NCBI GenBank assembly: GCA_937915335.1
Contig: CALDLZ010000002.1
Coordinates: forward strand, 1 to 5,278
DNA length: 5,278 nucleotides
Direction of reading: 5' to 3'
From: an uncultured Faecalibacterium sp.
Lineage (GTDB): Bacteria; Bacillota; Clostridia; Oscillospirales; Ruminococcaceae
Of the stretch, positions 1 to 5,278 are shown one piece after another. Each line of letters opens with the position of its first letter. The stretch's first letter is position 1. The position numbers and the translations under genes were made by a program. Below the pieces are notes generated by a model. It was not told the origin of the DNA and made no database searches. It worked only from the letters and a program-made list of their open reading frames with translations.

Positions 1-440
1 CCGAGGTGGTGCACCACCATGGCGGGGCCTGCATCGTGCCCTACTTTGACGATGGCACCATCTGCCTGGTGCGTCAGTTCCGCTACGCCATGCAGCAGGA
101 GCTGTGGGAGCTGCCCGCCGGCAAGCTGGAAAAGGGGGAGGATCCTTTCGCCGCCGCCAAGCGGGAGCTGGAGGAGGAGTGCGGCCTGACCGCCGACAAA
201 TACATCTCCCTGGGCGAGTTCTACCCCACGGTGGGCTATGATACCGAAATCATCTACACCTGGGTGGCCACCGGCCTGCACAAGACGCAGATGCACCTGG
301 ACGCGGACGAGTTCCTGACCCCCGACCGGGTGCCGCTGGATACGGCCTATGAAATGGTGATGAGCGGCGAGATCAAGGACGGCAAAACCATTGCGGGCGT
401 GCTGAAGCTGAAAGCCCTGCTGAACGAGGGCAAGCTGTGA
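1..440 (+). CDS. Nudix hydrolase, ADP-ribose pyrophosphatase type (5' end outside window)
   Basis: The gene is open from the window's left edge (frame beginning at base 3) and stops with TGA at 438-440, so the N-terminus is missing. The first GTG at base 6 is inside the conserved stretch EVVHHHGGACIVP and is not taken as the start. The Nudix box is complete at bases 120-188: G-x5-E-x7-REL-x-EE-x-GL, with the REL and EE residues that bind the catalytic Mg2+. Just before it is the sequence VRQFRY...ELWELPAGK, typical of the ADP-ribose pyrophosphatase (NudF/YqkG) branch, which cleaves ADP-ribose to AMP and ribose-5-phosphate in the cytoplasm. About 145 residues are visible; family members have roughly 180. 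Substrate assignment is by family resemblance. It is coupled to the next gene by a 4-bp GTGA overlap. Confidence 0.9.
   Translation, partial: EVVHHHGGACIVPYFDDGTICLVRQFRYAMQQELWELPAGKLEKGEDPFAAAKRELEEECGLTADKYISLGEFYPTVGYDTEIIYTWVATGLHKTQMHLDADEFLTPDRVPLDTAYEMVMSGEIKDGKTIAGVLKLKALLNEGKL
426..430 (+). promoter_or_regulatory. Ribosome binding site of the pseudouridine synthase gene
   Basis: GAGGG lies inside the last codons of the Nudix gene, six bases before the GTG start at 437. It supports the GTG start and translational coupling of the two genes. Confidence 0.6.
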
Positions 441-1183
441 AGATTCTCTACGAAGATGATACCGTCGTGGTGCTGGACAAGCCCGCAGGGCTGACCAGCG
501 AGGAGGGCGTGCCCGCCGCGCTGCGTCAGCAGTGGGGAAAGCCGGACGCTTATGTCGGGGTCATCCACCGGCTGGACACCGGCGTGACCGGCCTGATGGT
601 CTATGCCAAAACGCCCGGGGCTGCCGCGGCCCTGACACGACAGGTGACGGAAAGCCAGCAGGCGTATGCCGTACTGGACGGCCGGGCAGAGCCGGGCCCC
701 GGCACGCCGGAACAGCCCTGCTTTATCAAAAAATACCGGGCTGTCATCGCGGGCGGGCCGGACAAGCGGTTGCCGGACGAGGGCATCCTGCGGGACTATC
801 TGTTCAAGGACAGCCGGAAGGGCCGGGTGTTCCCGGTCAAGCGTCCCCGCAAGGGGGTACGGGAGGCCGTGCTGGAATACCACATCGTCCAGACGGCACC
901 GGACAATTCCTTGAGTCTTGTGGAGGTCACGCTCCACACCGGGCGGACGCATCAGATCCGGGTGCAGTTCGCCTTCCGGAAGCACCCGTTGTACGGGGAT
1001 GGTAAATATGGCAGCCGGTTCAAGGGGAATATTGCCCTGCAAAGCGCAAGGCTGCAGTTCTTGCACCCGGTGACGGGGGAGAAGATGAGGTTTCAATTGG
1101 AGAAACCCGTTAGAGAGCCGTGGGACTTAACCCCTCAGTCACCTGCGGTGACAGCTTCCCTACTAGGGGAGCCCTTGGCATAA
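437..1183 (+). CDS. RluA-family RNA pseudouridine synthase, short form without S4 domain
   Basis: Converts uridine to pseudouridine in structured RNA (rRNA or tRNA; the target cannot be read from sequence). Residues 1-20 carry the family opening EDDTVVVLDKPAGL. The catalytic motif HRLDTGVTGL lies at 44-53, with Asp47 as the catalytic aspartate. The C-terminal signature TGRTHQIRVQ is at 168-177, followed by HPLYGDGKYG at 183-192. No N-terminal S4 RNA-binding domain is present. The start is GTG at 437, overlapping the upstream Nudix stop, with GAGGG at 426-430 six bases upstream. Two oddities: an extra stretch of about 25 residues (roughly 73-97, rich in Pro/Gly/Glu) sits where relatives go directly from the helix after the HRLD motif to KKYRAVIAG; and residues from about 231 to the stop are encoded by the repeat element at 1130-1264. 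The catalytic core is intact, so the enzyme is probably active. Confidence 0.9.
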   Translation: MKILYEDDTVVVLDKPAGLTSEEGVPAALRQQWGKPDAYVGVIHRLDTGVTGLMVYAKTPGAAAALTRQVTESQQAYAVLDGRAEPGPGTPEQPCFIKKYRAVIAGGPDKRLPDEGILRDYLFKDSRKGRVFPVKRPRKGVREAVLEYHIVQTAPDNSLSLVEVTLHTGRTHQIRVQFAFRKHPLYGDGKYGSRFKGNIALQSARLQFLHPVTGEKMRFQLEKPVREPWDLTPQSPAVTASLLGEPLA

Positions 1184-1264
1184 AGGGGAACTTGCAAAAC
1201 TTTACGAAACGCCAGAGCCGCCCCTACTAGGGGCGGTGGCAATGCGAAGCATTGACGGTGGGGT
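1130..1264. repeat. MITE-like inverted-repeat element with four subterminal hairpins
   Basis: The two ends are imperfect inverted repeats: the left end reads ACCCCTCAGTCA and the right end, reverse-complemented, reads ACCCCACCGTCA. Both are flanked by TTA (1127-1129 and 1265-1267), a possible 3-bp target duplication, although such a short match may be chance. Each arm holds two hairpins in mirror order. Left arm: GTCACC/GGTGAC (1138-1143 with 1147-1152), then CTTCCC/GGGGAG (1155-1160 with 1166-1171). Right arm: CCGCCCC/GGGGCGG (1218-1224 with 1230-1236), then AATGC/GCATT (1241-1245 with 1249-1253). The larger hairpins of both arms share the loop TACTA. No transposase is encoded, so if mobile it depends on one elsewhere. 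Calling it a MITE is inference from structure; a related half-copy lies at 2926-2980. Confidence 0.65.
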
Positions 1265-1266
1265 TT

Positions 1267-1272
1267 AGGGAG
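1267..1272 (+). promoter_or_regulatory. Ribosome binding site that sets the gntR start
   Basis: AGGGAG lies nine bases before ATG 1282 and favours that start over the upstream in-frame TTG at 1252, which lies in the hairpin-rich repeat and has no comparable site. It begins on the last base of the possible TTA duplication, right at the edge of the repeat element. Confidence 0.75.
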
Positions 1273-1281
1273 ATTAGAGTT

Positions 1282-1959
1282 ATGGAAAAGTACAAGACCG
1301 ACGCTGAAATCTATGCCGTGCTGGAGCGGGAGATCATTGACCTGACCCTGCGACCGGGCAGCTCGCTGAGTGAAAACCCGCTCTGTGCCCGGTTCGGGGC
1401 ACCTCGTTCCCTGATCCGGGTGGTGCTGCAGCGGCTGCAGGAAAACGGGCTGGTGAAGATCGTGCCTTACAAAGGCACCACCGTGACCCGGCTGAACCGG
1501 GAGATCGTGGACGAGCTGATCTACGAGCGCACCGCCGTGGAAGCCCGGGTGCTGCGGGACTTTTCGCCCAAGTGCACGCCGGAGCAGCGGGCGCTCATCC
1601 AGCGGCGGGCCGATGCTTACGCCGCTTTGGCCCGTGCCGAGGAGATCGACTATAACAAGCTCTACGAGGCAGACCGGCGGCTCCACGAGACCTGGTTTGC
1701 CGCCATGGATAAAATGTACCTGTGGAGCACGTTGCAGAACGCCCACGCCGATTACAGCCGCTTCCGGATGCTGGACACCATGACCAGCGGCGGTCTGGAC
1801 GAGGTGATTGCCGACCACCAGAACCTCATTGATGCCATTGAGCGGTGCGACCTTGCCGCCTTTGAGCCGCTGGTGGAGCGCCACCTCTACGGCGGCATCC
1901 GGCGGTTGGGCTCCAAACTCACCGAGGAATACGCCGACTACTTTGAGCCGGAAAAATAA
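1282..1959 (+). CDS. GntR/FadR-family transcriptional regulator with FCD ligand-binding domain
   Basis: A 225-residue DNA-binding regulator of usual FadR-subfamily length. The winged helix-turn-helix spans about residues 5-72. It contains the family signature LRPGSSLSE (23-31), the recognition region PRSLIRVVLQRLQENGLV (41-58) and the wing PYKGTTVTRL (62-71). An all-helical FCD domain fills about 78-215 and starts with IYERTAVEARVLR. The candidate metal/ligand site is intact: Asp131 and His135 (EADRRLHE), His179 (ADHQNL) and His201 (VERHLY). Such domains typically bind a carboxylate effector through a bound metal ion. The effector and targets are unknown: no catabolic or transport operon lies next to it apart from convergent mntP, which already has its own riboswitch. 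No promoter is evident between the repeat and the gene, so it may be transcribed with the upstream pair. It ends at the shared terminator. Confidence 0.9.
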   Translation: MEKYKTDAEIYAVLEREIIDLTLRPGSSLSENPLCARFGAPRSLIRVVLQRLQENGLVKIVPYKGTTVTRLNREIVDELIYERTAVEARVLRDFSPKCTPEQRALIQRRADAYAALARAEEIDYNKLYEADRRLHETWFAAMDKMYLWSTLQNAHADYSRFRMLDTMTSGGLDEVIADHQNLIDAIERCDLAAFEPLVERHLYGGIRRLGSKLTEEYADYFEPEK

Positions 1960-1974
1960 AAGCTCCTTAAATCA

Positions 1975-1990
1975 TGTTCCACGGGGAACA
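1975..1990. promoter_or_regulatory. parS-like 16-bp palindrome (candidate ParB site)
   Basis: TGTTCCACGGGGAACA has perfect 6-bp arms (TGTTCC/GGAACA) around ACGG. It matches 13 of 16 positions of the Bacillus-type parS consensus TGTTTCACGTGAAACA, and differs at one central base from the symmetric variant TGTTCCACGTGGAACA. Chromosomal parS sites cluster near the origin, and gyrA, often origin-proximal in Firmicutes, is 1 kb away. It could instead be an operator for the adjacent GntR protein. It is too short, and lacks an adjoining T-run, to be the terminator, which is separate just downstream. Confidence 0.45.
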
Positions 1991-1994
1991 ATCG

Positions 1995-2031
1995 AAAAAG
2001 GCAGAGCGCCGGATGAACGCCCTGCCTTTTT
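1995..2031. terminator. Bidirectional intrinsic terminator between gntR and mntP
   Basis: A perfect 10-bp stem AAAAAGGCAG (1995-2004) pairs with CTGCCTTTTT (2022-2031). A further GCG/CGC (2006-2008 with 2018-2020) closes the loop. The A-run and T-run make it work on both strands, which suits the convergent gntR (+, stop at 1959) and mntP (-, stop at 2045). Confidence 0.93.
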
Positions 2032-2044
2032 ATTGTATCTGATT

Positions 2045-2629
2045 TTAGAAGAACACGCCAGAAACAAAGATTTCCAGACCAATGCCGATGAGGATGACAC
2101 CGCCCAGCACGGAAGCCTTACCGGAGAGCTTGGTGCCGAACTTTTTGCCAATGCGCAGGCCCGCCATACAGATGAAGAAAGTTACCACGGCAATGATGAG
2201 AGATGCCACCAGAGCCATAAGCCAGCCATATTCCGCAATGGTAAAGCCGACAGACAGGGCATCGATGCTGGTGGCCACGCCCTGCATGAAGAGGGCACCG
2301 GCGCTCAGCTCGGCGGCTTCCTCGGCTTCCTCGCCCTTGATACCCTCGAGCAGCATCTTGCCGCCGATGTAGCCCAGCAGGGCAAGAGCGATCCATGGGA
2401 TGAAGGTTTCAAACGAGGAGAACAGCTCGACGATGGTGTGGACGCAGACCCAGCCCGTCATGGGCATAACAGCCTGAAACACGCCAAAGGTGCCCGCAAT
2501 GATACACATCCGCCTGGTGGACATTTTGGGGTCGTGCAGACCATTTGCCATCGAGACGGAAAACGCGTCCATGGCAAGGCCCACGCCCAGCAATGCACTG
2601 TTGAGGAAAAATAAAAAATTCCATTCCAT
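2045..2629 (-). CDS. mntP: MntP-type manganese efflux pump
   Basis: A 194-residue inner-membrane exporter of the MntP (formerly DUF204) family, which removes excess Mn2+ from the cytoplasm. Six hydrophobic segments can be drawn, at about 5-30, 42-63, 75-96, 110-131, 135-157 and 172-193. They form two related halves, each carrying the family's acidic motif: LAMDAFSVSMANG (Asp21) and TSIDALSVGF (Asp123). The central loop at 96-108 is charged (KGEEAEEAAE), probably cytoplasmic. The chosen start is ATG at 2629, nine bases after AGGAGG (2639-2644 on the complementary strand). An earlier in-frame start at 2656 would add nine mostly polar residues and bury this ribosome binding site inside the gene. 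Length is normal for the family. Function is strongly supported by the yybP-ykoY Mn2+ riboswitch immediately upstream. It has its own promoter downstream of gyrA. Confidence 0.95.
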   Translation of the reverse strand: MEWNFLFFLNSALLGVGLAMDAFSVSMANGLHDPKMSTRRMCIIAGTFGVFQAVMPMTGWVCVHTIVELFSSFETFIPWIALALLGYIGGKMLLEGIKGEEAEEAAELSAGALFMQGVATSIDALSVGFTIAEYGWLMALVASLIIAVVTFFICMAGLRIGKKFGTKLSGKASVLGGVILIGIGLEIFVSGVFF

Positions 2630-2638
2630 AACTGAATG

Positions 2639-2644
2639 CCTCCT
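2639..2644 (-). promoter_or_regulatory. Ribosome binding site of mntP
   Basis: On the - strand this reads AGGAGG, nine bases before ATG 2629. It is a consensus site and decides the start. It lies outside the terminator hairpin of the leader, so control looks transcriptional rather than by hiding this site. Confidence 0.88.
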
Positions 2645-2670
2645 GAATCTGACCAAAATTTCGGTGCGGC

Positions 2671-2715
2671 AAAAACAAAACCCGAGATCGGCGCGCGTGC
2701 ACGTCCGGTCTCGGG
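2671..2715 (-). terminator. Intrinsic terminator in the mntP leader (riboswitch expression platform)
   Basis: On the - strand CCCGAGA (2715-2709) pairs with TCTCGGG (2687-2681). The stem is extended by CGG (2707-2705) with CCG (2691-2689) across a C/A mismatch, and the inner loop is GC-rich. The T-tract TTTTGTTTTT (2680-2671) follows directly. The hairpin lies after the aptamer and before the mntP ribosome binding site, so transcripts must read through it to express mntP. This is the arrangement expected for a riboswitch that acts by antitermination. Confidence 0.88.
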
Positions 2716-2730
2716 TCGATTTTTACAAAT

Positions 2731-2865
2731 AGACTCCATGTGTTGGGCGTGGTACTTCGCACCAAAACACATGAGTCTCGCAAATGAAAGCAAGCCAGAC
2801 AGCTTTGGCTGTCATTGTGTTGACTTGCTGCGCTGTCTGCAAACAGCGCCTGCTACTCCCCCATG
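2731..2865 (-). ncRNA. yybP-ykoY manganese riboswitch aptamer plus switching hairpin
   Basis: On the - strand the conserved L1 GGAGTAGC (2859-2852) and L3 GCGAGA (2781-2776) are both present. P1 is CATGGG (2865-2860) with CTCATG (2775-2770). P2 is a 7-bp stem GCGCTGT/ACAGCGC (2849-2843 with 2836-2830). P3 starts with GCAAGTC/GGCTTGC (2828-2822 with 2796-2790) and is capped by GACAGC/GCTGTC. This is the fold of the yybP-ykoY family, which binds Mn2+ between L1 and L3. Immediately downstream, AGACTCATGTGTT (2778-2766) can pair with AACACATGGAGTCT (2744-2731), a 13-bp stem with one bulged G. That stem uses the whole 3' strand of P1 and part of L3, so the two folds exclude each other. Mn2+ should favour the aptamer and mntP expression. 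Confidence 0.93.
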
Positions 2866-2885
2866 GGATTTGTGATTGTTTCGCT

Positions 2886-2914
2886 ATTCTATCATATTTT
2901 TTGATAGAAGTCCA
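2886..2914 (-). promoter_or_regulatory. Predicted sigma-A-type promoter of riboswitch-mntP
   Basis: On the - strand TGGACT (2914-2909) serves as a -35 element. It is followed after 17 bases by TAGAAT (2891-2886), which is preceded by an extended -10 TG (2894-2893). Predicted transcription start is about 2880-2878, some 15 bases before the aptamer's P1. The promoter lies after the gyrA stop, so mntP can be transcribed independently of gyrA. A palindrome overlaps the -10 (see the next entry). Confidence 0.6.
2889..2907. promoter_or_regulatory. Inverted repeat CTATCA-N7-TGATAG over the mntP promoter
   Basis: A perfect 6-bp inverted repeat with a 7-bp A/T spacer lies between and over the promoter elements. 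Its right half shares bases with the extended -10. Position and symmetry fit an operator, but it does not resemble an MntR or Fur site I know, and an AT-rich promoter region can give such a repeat by chance. Confidence 0.3.
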
Positions 2915-2925
2915 GGCTAACTTTT

Positions 2926-2980
2926 CACCCTCTCAGGCGCTTACGCGCCAGCTTCCCCAAAGGGGGAGCCCTTTGGCATA
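2926..2980. repeat. Half-copy (one arm) of the hairpin repeat family, downstream of gyrA
   Basis: It has the same order as the left arm of the element at 1130: ACCC-TCTCAG, a small hairpin GGCGC/GCGCC (2936-2940 with 2945-2949), AGCTTCCC, a larger hairpin CTTCCCC/GGGGGAG (2952-2958 with 2962-2968), then CCCTTTGGCAT. The small hairpin differs from the other copy at both sides of the stem yet still pairs. No opposite arm is visible nearby. It lies 10 bp past the gyrA stop. Without a T-tract it is not a typical terminator, though it might stabilise the gyrA mRNA end. Confidence 0.7.
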
Positions 2981-2990
2981 TCGGGAAGGC

Positions 2991-5278
2991 TTACTCTTCG
3001 ACATTATCAGCTTCTACGGCTTCTGCTGCGGATGCCTCATCGGCGGCCTCCATAGCGGCCAGCTGCTCGGCGGTGGGTTCATCGCCCTCCTCGGCCTCGA
3101 CCGTCCCGGTCTGGGCCTCGTCGTCGTGGTCGGTACGGGCCAGAACCATGACCTTATCGTTCTCGCCCAAGCGCATGACACGGACACCGGAACCATAGCG
3201 GCTCTGGATGGGAATTTCATTCGCGTGCAGGCGGATGATGATACCCTCCTGACTGCTCAGCAGAACGTCATCCACATCATCCACGATCTTGACGGCAGCG
3301 ACCTTATCCTTGGAGGCATCGTAGTTGCGGATGCCCTTGCCTCCGCGTGCCGTGATACGGTAGGTATCGATCTCAGACCGGCGGCCTTTGCCGTTCTCGG
3401 TCACGGTCAGGACGGTGGCATTCTCACGGCAGATGCAGACACCAACGACCTCGTCGCCCTCGGCCAGCTTGATGGCGCGCACACCGTGGCCACCGCGGCC
3501 CATGGGACGGGCATCCTCTTCATTAAAGCGGATGGCCTGGCCGTTGCGGGTAGCAACGATGAGCATATCGTGACCGGTGGTCAGGCGGGTCCAGGCCAGC
3601 GCGTCGCCCTCGTTCAGGGCAATGCCGATCAGGCCGGACTTGCGGATGTTGGCGTACTGCTCCAGCGGGGTGCGCTTGATCAGGCCCTGCTTGGTGACCA
3701 TGGTCACGAAACCGCCCTCGCTGGCGGCATCCTTGCTCTGGCAGAGCATGTTGGTGACCTTTTCGCCCTCGGCCAGCTGCAGCAGGTTGACGATATTGGT
3801 GCCCTTGCTGGTGCGGCTGCCCTCGGCAATGGTATAGCCCTTGATGCGGAACAGGCGGCCCTTATCGGTGACGAACAGGACATAATCATGGGTGGAGCCC
3901 ACAAACATCTCCTGCACGATATCCTCTTCCTTGCGGGTCATGCCGGAAATGCCGCGGCCGCCGCGCTTCTGGGCCTGATAGGTCGCCTTGAGCTGACGCT
4001 TGATATAGCCGGCCTCGGTCAGGGTATAGACACACTGCTCCTCGGCGATCAGATCCTCGATATCCACCTCGCCGGTCACAGTCTCGATCTCGGTGCGGCG
4101 GTCGTCGCCAAAGCGGCGCTTCATCTCCAGCAGCTCGGTCTTGACGATCTCGAGCACACGGCTGTCATCTGCCAGAATATCCTCCCAGTCCTTGATCTTG
4201 GCGTTCAGGGAGCCCAGTTCTTCCTCGATTTTCAGAATTTCCAGACCAGCCAGACGGCCCAGCTGCAGTTTGACAATGGCATCTGCCTGGGGATCATCAA
4301 AACCAAACTGCTCCATGATGGCGGCCTTTGCCTCGGACATGCCGCCCTTGCAGGCGCGGATGGTGGCGATCAGCTCATCCACGATGTCGGTGGCCTTTTT
4401 CAGGCCCTCCAGAATGTGGGCGCGCTCCCGGGCCTTCTTCAGGTCATACTGGGTGCGGCGGCGCACGACCTCGTCCTGGAACTCGACGTACTTCTGGATC
4501 ATCTGCTTCAGGGTCATCACCTTGGGCACCTTATGGTCGATGGCCAGCATGATGACACCCACGGTATCCTGCAGCTGGGTGTACTGATACAGCTGGTTCA
4601 GCACCACCTGGGGGTTGGCATCCTTGCGCACATCGATCACGATGCGCATACCCTTGCGGTTGGTCTCATCGTTCAGATCGCTGATGCCCTCAATGCGCTT
4701 TTCCTTGACCAGCTCGGCGATATTCTCGATCAGGCGGGCCTTGTTCACCATGTAGGGGATCTCGGTCACGATGATCTGGGAACGGCCGTTCTTCTTTTCC
4801 TCGATGGTGGCACGGCCACGCAGGGTGATCTTGCCGCGGCCGGTGGCGTAAGCGGCACGGATGCCGCTGCGGCCCATGATGATGCCGGCGGTGGGGAAGT
4901 CGGGTCCCTTGATGTGTTCCATCAGGCCGGGCAGGTCGATGTCCGGGTTCTCGATATAGGCCACACAGCCATCAATGACCTCGCTCAGGTTGTGGGGCGG
5001 GATATTGGTCGCCATACCAACAGCGATGCCCTGGCTGCCGTTGACCAGCAGGTTGGGGAAACGGCAGGGCAGGACGCTGGGCTCCTTCTTTGTCTCATCG
5101 AAGTTGGGGTCCCAGTCGATGGTATCCTTCTCGATATCGGTCAACATCTCCACGGCCATGCGGCTCATGCGGGCCTCGGTGTAACGGTAAGCAGCCGGGG
5201 GGTCGCCATCGACGGAACCGAAGTTACCCTGACCATCCACCAGCGGGTAACGCAGGGAGAAATCCTGCGCCAGACGGT
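2991..5278 (-). CDS. gyrA: DNA gyrase subunit A (N-terminus outside window)
   Basis: The breakage-reunion subunit of DNA gyrase, which introduces negative supercoils with GyrB and ATP. The frame is open to the right edge; 761 residues are visible, beginning [19 protein letters not shown], so roughly the first 90 are missing. The catalytic tyrosine that attaches to DNA is in AAYRYTEAR (codon 5183-5181). The tower and coiled-coil regions follow ([18 protein letters not shown] and onward). The GyrA box QKRGGRG at 3951-3971 opens the C-terminal beta-pinwheel that wraps DNA, and separates this protein from ParC. The pinwheel runs to about 3130. The tail encoded at about 2994-3140 is strongly acidic and Ala-rich. 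The large insert found in Escherichia coli GyrA is absent, as in Gram-positive enzymes. The quinolone-resistance positions equivalent to E. coli Ser83 and Asp87 lie just outside the window, so susceptibility cannot be judged. Confidence 0.98.
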   Translation of the reverse strand, partial: RLAQDFSLRYPLVDGQGNFGSVDGDPPAAYRYTEARMSRMAVEMLTDIEKDTIDWDPNFDETKKEPSVLPCRFPNLLVNGSQGIAVGMATNIPPHNLSEVIDGCVAYIENPDIDLPGLMEHIKGPDFPTAGIIMGRSGIRAAYATGRGKITLRGRATIEEKKNGRSQIIVTEIPYMVNKARLIENIAELVKEKRIEGISDLNDETNRKGMRIVIDVRKDANPQVVLNQLYQYTQLQDTVGVIMLAIDHKVPKVMTLKQMIQKYVEFQDEVVRRRTQYDLKKARERAHILEGLKKATDIVDELIATIRACKGGMSEAKAAIMEQFGFDDPQADAIVKLQLGRLAGLEILKIEEELGSLNAKIKDWEDILADDSRVLEIVKTELLEMKRRFGDDRRTEIETVTGEVDIEDLIAEEQCVYTLTEAGYIKRQLKATYQAQKRGGRGISGMTRKEEDIVQEMFVGSTHDYVLFVTDKGRLFRIKGYTIAEGSRTSKGTNIVNLLQLAEGEKVTNMLCQSKDAASEGGFVTMVTKQGLIKRTPLEQYANIRKSGLIGIALNEGDALAWTRLTTGHDMLIVATRNGQAIRFNEEDARPMGRGGHGVRAIKLAEGDEVVGVCICRENATVLTVTENGKGRRSEIDTYRITARGGKGIRNYDASKDKVAAVKIVDDVDDVLLSSQEGIIIRLHANEIPIQSRYGSGVRVMRLGENDKVMVLARTDHDDEAQTGTVEAEEGDEPTAEQLAAMEAADEASAAEAVEADNVEE

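Noticed and set aside
1252..1280. TTGACG-N17-TAGAGT as a gntR promoter
   Set aside because: Spacing is right, but transcription would begin after the ATG at 1282 and exclude the ribosome binding site.
1252..1281. TTG at 1252 as the gntR start
   Set aside because: It falls in a hairpin of the repeat, lacks a proper ribosome binding site and would add ten residues not expected before the winged helix; ATG 1282 has AGGGAG nine bases upstream.
347..1884. Long open frames on the - strand opposite the pseudouridine synthase and gntR genes
   Set aside because: They lie antisense to well-recognised genes, show no family motifs and have arginine/proline/histidine-rich composition typical of the shadow frame of GC-rich coding DNA.
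1808..2614. 268-residue + strand frame running across the gntR end and the mntP region
   Set aside because: It crosses the strong bidirectional terminator, overlaps gntR in another frame and is antisense to mntP; the product has no recognisable fold.
2630..2656. Upstream start for mntP at 2656
   Set aside because: It would place the AGGAGG site inside the coding region and add a polar, basic leader (VRFRRHS) absent from the family's usual N-terminus.
2926..2980. Repeat hairpins as the gyrA terminator
   Set aside because: The stems are GC-rich but no T-tract follows on the - strand, and the same unit occurs inside a coding sequence elsewhere in the window.
4093..4587. Serine/arginine-rich + strand frames within gyrA
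   Set aside because: They are antisense shadows of a strongly conserved gene, with no ribosome binding site or family signature.
2991..5278. ParC (topoisomerase IV) instead of GyrA
   Set aside because: A canonical GyrA box (QKRGGRG) and full pinwheel repeats are present, which ParC lacks.

Overview
The window looks like chromosome of a moderately GC-rich Firmicute of the Oscillospiraceae/Ruminococcaceae (clostridial) type, possibly Faecalibacterium-like. This rests on a Gram-positive-style GyrA, a yybP-ykoY leader in front of an MntP exporter, strong AGGAGG-like ribosome binding sites, and small hairpin-rich intergenic repeats that I associate with that group from memory. The genus is inference; no marker gene proves it.

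Layout. Left block, + strand: the 3' part of a Nudix hydrolase of the ADP-ribose pyrophosphatase type (<1-440) overlaps by 4 bp a short RluA-type pseudouridine synthase (437-1183). That gene runs into a ~135-bp hairpin-rich inverted-repeat element (about 1130-1264), which supplies its last residues and its stop codon. A GntR/FadR-type regulator with an FCD sensor domain follows (1282-1959); its Shine-Dalgarno lies exactly at the right edge of the element. Between the regulator and its convergent neighbour are a 16-bp parS-like palindrome (1975-1990) and a strong bidirectional terminator (1995-2031).

Right block, - strand: a large C-terminal portion of DNA gyrase subunit A (2991->5278) is followed by a half-copy of the same repeat family (about 2926-2980). 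Then come a sigma-A-like promoter, a yybP-ykoY (Mn2+) riboswitch with a mutually exclusive hairpin and an intrinsic terminator (about 2671-2865), and the manganese exporter mntP (2045-2629).

How parts work together: the best-supported functional unit is the riboswitch-mntP module, in which a manganese-sensing leader should raise expression of the Mn2+ efflux pump when Mn2+ is high. The Nudix-RluA pair is a translationally coupled housekeeping pair. gyrA together with a parS-like site hints that this stretch may be fairly close to the replication origin, but no origin genes are in view. I see no phage, CRISPR, defence or biosynthetic system. The less ordinary content is the repeat element fused into a coding sequence, and the architecture of the riboswitch leader.
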